This document shows, piece after piece, positions 5,058-7,257 of a DNA stretch of 7,257 nt. The stretch is from Chloroflexota bacterium (GTDB lineage: Bacteria; Chloroflexota; Dehalococcoidia; SHYB01). Every line of letters starts with the position of its first letter. Position 1 is the first letter of the stretch. Under the pieces are notes generated by a model, which saw only the letters and a program-made list of their open reading frames with translations, did not search any database and had not been told where the DNA came from. The DNA is taken from NCBI GenBank assembly GCA_016200725.1, contig JACQEE010000052.1:1-7257 (forward strand). The letters run 5' to 3'. The position numbers and the translations under genes are program-made.

Positions 5058-7257
5058 TTACCGAGCGGGTGGCGGTGGGGTGACGATGATGGGCGTGGGT
5101 GGCGGGGCGTCGGAGACGGTGCGGTCGGCGTAGAGGGCGGCGAGCTGGGCGTCGCTCAAGCCGAGCCAGTCGTGGAGGATGAGGCGGTTGTGCTCGCCGA
5201 ACTCGGGAGCGCCCATGTAGGCCGCGCCGGGGGTCTTGGAGAGTTTCCACGGCCAGGAGGGGTAGGTCCACACGCCCGTCTCATTCTGGGCGACGGGGAT
5301 GTAGAAGCCGCGGGCGGCGAAGTGCCAGTTGCTTTGCATTTCCCAGTTCGCGAGCACGGGCGCGGCGGGCAGGCCTGCAGCCTGGAGGAGTCGCGGCGCC
5401 TCATGGTGATCGTGCTGCGCCGCCCACTTCGCGATGACGGCATCGATGGCGTCGTGGTGCTGGCGTCGCCCGGCGAGGGTGGCATAGCGCGCGTTGTCGA
5501 GTGCGGGGTCGGCGATGACGCTGCGCAGGCGCCGCCAGTCGTCGTCGTCGCGGACGCTGAGGACGAACCACTGGTCGTCGCCCGCGGCGCGGTAGCAGCC
5601 CTGGGGAGCGAATCGCGGGCTGCGTGCGCCGCGTCGCGGCATGATCCGACCCTCACCTCCCTGGCTTCGCCAGGGGTCCTCTCCCGTAGACGGGAGAGGG
5701 GAGGACATCGTGTAGTGGAGGATGGACTCGGCGAGGAAGGCGATGCTGTTCTCTTCGAGCGAGAGGTCGACGTACTGGCCGCGGCCGGTGTGCTCGCGAT
5801 GCCGCAGGCAGGCGAAGACGGCGATGGCCACGTGGATGGCGGTGATGGGGTCGGCGTAGTAGAGCGACGTGCGGTACGGCTTGGGGTCGTCCGGGTAGCC
5901 GGTGATCGCGGCGAGCCCGCCCGAGGCCTCGATGTTGGCGCCGTAGGCGATGTAGTTGCGCGCCGGGCCGGTCTGCCCGAAGCCGGAGACGGAAAGCAGG
6001 CTGATGGCCGGGTTCGCTTTCTGGAGCACCGGCCACGTGAGGCCCATGTTCTGCAGGACGCGGGGACTGTAGTTCTCCAGCACCACATCGGCGTGCTTGG
6101 CGATGTCGAGGAAGATGGCGCGCCCCTTGTCGTTCAGGAGGTTGAGCGTCACCCCGTACTTGTTGCGGTTGAATTTGTGGAAGTAGTCGACGCGGTTGTA
6201 GTAGTACTTGGCGATCTGCTGGCCGGTGAAGTGGCCGCTGCGCCCCATCACGCGGTCCGGCCCCTCGAACTTGATGATCTCGGCGCCCATGTCGGCGAGG
6301 AAGCGGCCGGCCTGCGGCCCCGCCCAGTTCTGCGTCAACTCGAGGATGCGGAGGCCTCGCAGAGGCAACCCGGCTCGCGCGGCGGGCTCGGGTCGAACGG
6401 GCGGGAGGCGGGACGGACCCTCACCCTGCACCCTCTCCCGCAGACGGGCGAGGGGAGGAGGGGACGGGCGAGCGCCGCTCGCCTCTACGGAAGGGCCGGA
6501 GGGATTCTTCGCTTCGCTCAGAATGACAGATTCAGGCCACGACTTCGTGTCTTCGGTCAGCAGCGGCGGGCCTTTGCGCAGCGAGGGGCTCGCCTCGGAG
6601 AAGACGTAGGGGAAGCCGGGCATGGTGATCTTGCCGGCGACGGGGTGGTCGAGATTGAGGAAGAACTTACGCTCGCGGAGGTGCTCCCACTTCAGCAGGT
6701 CGGAGGCGTCGTAGACGGGGCAGTTGGGCATCCGCAGCTCTTGCGCCTTTTTGAACACGTCCTCCTTGGACTGGGTCAGCAGCCATTCCGCGAGCAGGTC
6801 GCGCAGCACCTGGATGTTGGCGCTCCAGACTGTCTGGTCGGCGAAGCGCGGGTCGTCGACCAGATCAGGGCGGTCGATAAGGATGAAGAAGTTGAGGTCG
6901 AGGCGCGTCGGGTCCATGAGCACGATGTAGCCGTCGCGCGTGGGATAGGCGTCGGTGCCCGCGCGACGCATGATGATGCCTTCCTGGACCCACGTGCTGG
7001 AGGTCCAGATGTGCGCCGAGAGCATCGACTCGGTCACCGACACGTCGACGTACTGGCCCTCGCCGGTGCGGTGCGCATGCCACAGCGCGATCAGCGAGCC
7101 GAGCGCGGCCTGCGCGCCGACGTAGAACTCCCCCTGGTCGCATGGCGTCATGAGCGGCTCGCGCTTGGGGTCGCCCATCAGGTACATGTAGCCGCTGAGC
7201 GCCCAGTCGGTGATCTCCGTCGACTTCCAGTCGCGCCACGGCCCCGTCTGGCCGAAG
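5058..7257 (-). CDS. Tandem two-domain CaiB/BaiF (family III) CoA-transferase, 5' end outside window
   Basis: Family III CoA-transferases move CoA between acyl-CoA and a free carboxylic acid through an aspartyl-CoA intermediate. The frame stays open to the right edge, so the true start is missing; residue numbers here count from the in-frame Met at 7187. Domain 1 enters with FGQTGPWRDW, followed by TGEGQYVDVSVTES (41-54) and a complete C-terminal half to about residue 215. A repeat-derived linker (about 216-275) follows. Domain 2 starts at LPLRGLRILELTQNWAGPQAG (about 274-294), with FGQTGPARNY (403-412), YYADPITAIHVAIAVFACL (443-461) and TGRGQYVDLSLEEN (467-480). D446 in domain 2 fits the catalytic Asp. 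Domain 1 appears to have E20 at that place. A second repeat-derived insertion spans about 495-514. The protein ends in a Pro-rich tail (PPPTPIIVTPPPPAR). The neighbouring acyl-CoA dehydrogenase suggests a joint role in degrading a carboxylic acid. The substrate is unknown. Confidence 0.9.
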   Translation of the reverse strand, partial: FGQTGPWRDWKSTEITDWALSGYMYLMGDPKREPLMTPCDQGEFYVGAQAALGSLIALWHAHRTGEGQYVDVSVTESMLSAHIWTSSTWVQEGIIMRRAGTDAYPTRDGYIVLMDPTRLDLNFFILIDRPDLVDDPRFADQTVWSANIQVLRDLLAEWLLTQSKEDVFKKAQELRMPNCPVYDASDLLKWEHLRERKFFLNLDHPVAGKITMPGFPYVFSEASPSLRKGPPLLTEDTKSWPESVILSEAKNPSGPSVEASGARPSPPPLARLRERVQGEGPSRLPPVRPEPAARAGLPLRGLRILELTQNWAGPQAGRFLADMGAEIIKFEGPDRVMGRSGHFTGQQIAKYYYNRVDYFHKFNRNKYGVTLNLLNDKGRAIFLDIAKHADVVLENYSPRVLQNMGLTWPVLQKANPAISLLSVSGFGQTGPARNYIAYGANIEASGGLAAITGYPDDPKPYRTSLYYADPITAIHVAIAVFACLRHREHTGRGQYVDLSLEENSIAFLAESILHYTMSSPLPSTGEDPWRSQGGEGRIMPRRGARSPRFAPQGCYRAAGDDQWFVLSVRDDDDWRRLRSVIADPALDNARYATLAGRRQHHDAIDAVIAKWAAQHDHHEAPRLLQAAGLPAAPVLANWEMQSNWHFAARGFYIPVAQNETGVWTYPSWPWKLSKTPGAAYMGAPEFGEHNRLILHDWLGLSDAQLAALYADRTVSDAPPPTPIIVTPPPPAR
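5648..5705. repeat. Palindromic repeat, copy A, inside CoA-transferase domain 2
   Basis: The element holds two adjacent hairpins. The first has CCCTGGC (5659-5665) pairing with GCCAGGG (5669-5675) across a 3-base loop. The second has CCTCTCCCG (5678-5686) pairing perfectly with CGGGAGAGG (5691-5699) across a TAGA loop. The head GACCCTCACC (5648-5657) and the 28 bases 5678-5705 recur at 6416-6425 and 6432-6459, the latter with two mismatches. It encodes about 20 residues (SPLPSTGEDPWRSQGGEGR) that interrupt an otherwise family-like stretch between HYTMS and MPRRGARSPRFAPQGCY. No target-site duplication is evident. Confidence 0.75.
6416..6459. repeat. Palindromic repeat, copy B, in the interdomain linker
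   Basis: This is the second copy of the element at 5648-5705, in the same orientation. It has the head GACCCTCACC (6416-6425), then only 6 bases where copy A has 20 (the first hairpin is missing). The 28-base core follows at 6432-6459, with differences at 6441 (C for T) and 6449 (C for A). The second change breaks one pair of the 9-bp stem. It is translated as PPLARLRERVQGEG, a different frame from copy A. Confidence 0.7.
6467..6483. repeat. Short hairpin in the interdomain linker
   Basis: GGCGAGC (6467-6473) pairs perfectly with GCTCGCC (6477-6483) across a GCC loop. It sits between the palindromic repeat at 6416-6459 and the repeat at 6502-6528 and contributes the linker residues EASGAR. 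From memory, similar GGCGA-hairpin repeats next to CTCTACG strings are dispersed in many GC-rich bacterial genomes. No second copy is present in this window, so its repeat nature is inferred. Confidence 0.45.
6502..6528. repeat. Dispersed-type repeat encoding ILSEAKNPS in the linker
   Basis: The 27 bases contain an inverted repeat (ATTCT 6504-6508 with AGAAT 6520-6524) around two tandem TTCGC units (6508-6512 and 6513-6517). Read with the gene they give VILSEAKNPS. I recognise this string from memory as the translation of a short repeat found scattered, usually between genes, in many unrelated bacterial genomes. That recognition was not checked by a search, and only one copy is present here. 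Confidence 0.6.

Noticed and set aside
3896..5083. A 395-codon open frame on the plus strand opposite the acyl-CoA dehydrogenase gene
   Set aside because: It mirrors a clear enzyme gene. Its product is rich in Arg, Ala, Val and Leu without any family motif, and long antisense frames are expected in GC-rich DNA.
5678..5699. The perfect 9-bp stem-loop as a transcription terminator
   Set aside because: No T-run follows on either strand and it lies inside an uninterrupted coding frame, so a repeat-derived hairpin explains it better.
5648..5705. The CoA-transferase as a pseudogene broken by repeat insertion
   Set aside because: The frame is uninterrupted through both repeat sites, and conserved motifs resume correctly after each insertion.
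5156..6088. A 310-codon open frame on the minus strand, in another frame of the CoA-transferase gene
   Set aside because: The product is almost only Ser, Pro, Thr, Arg and Ala, which is typical of an out-of-frame reading of GC-rich codons.
5058..7187. Treating the CoA-transferase gene as starting at the Met at 7187
   Set aside because: The frame continues upstream with FGQTGPWRDW and further family-like residues up to the window edge, so this Met is internal to domain 1.

Overview
This is a GC-rich bacterial chromosomal window with densely packed genes and no RNA genes, transposases, CRISPR arrays or phage genes. The mix of a glycolate-oxidase-like FAD enzyme, panC, polA, an acyl-CoA dehydrogenase and a tandem CaiB/BaiF CoA-transferase, plus short hairpin repeats inside genes, would suit an environmental bacterium such as a member of the Chloroflexota. 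That placement is a weak inference, because no marker in the window fixes the phylum.

Left part, plus strand (1-3775). The last codons of an FAD-linked oxidase end 3 bases before panC (pantoate-beta-alanine ligase, pantothenate/CoA biosynthesis), so the two look co-transcribed. A 69-bp gap with a perfect extended -10 promoter follows. Next is polA, a full-length DNA polymerase I with intact 5' nuclease and polymerase domains and a 3'-5' exonuclease domain that has lost two of its four key acidic residues.

Right part, minus strand (3797-7257). polA converges on an acyl-CoA dehydrogenase gene with only 21 bp between the stop codons. Upstream of the dehydrogenase, in the same direction, lies a long gene for two fused CaiB/BaiF (family III) CoA-transferase domains; its 5' end is outside the window. 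The pair suggests a route in which a carboxylic acid is activated by CoA transfer and then desaturated. The substrate cannot be read from the sequence. The dehydrogenase has its own predicted extended -10 promoter, placed at almost the same distance from its start as the one before polA.

The most unusual content lies inside the CoA-transferase gene. Short palindromic repeats are embedded in its reading frame at two places. One is a cluster of three hairpin-type elements in the linker between the domains. The other is a single element in a loop of the second domain. One 28-base unit occurs at both sites with two mismatches but is translated in different frames. It therefore looks like DNA-level repeat insertion tolerated by the protein, not a conserved peptide. 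I found no clearly new multi-gene system.
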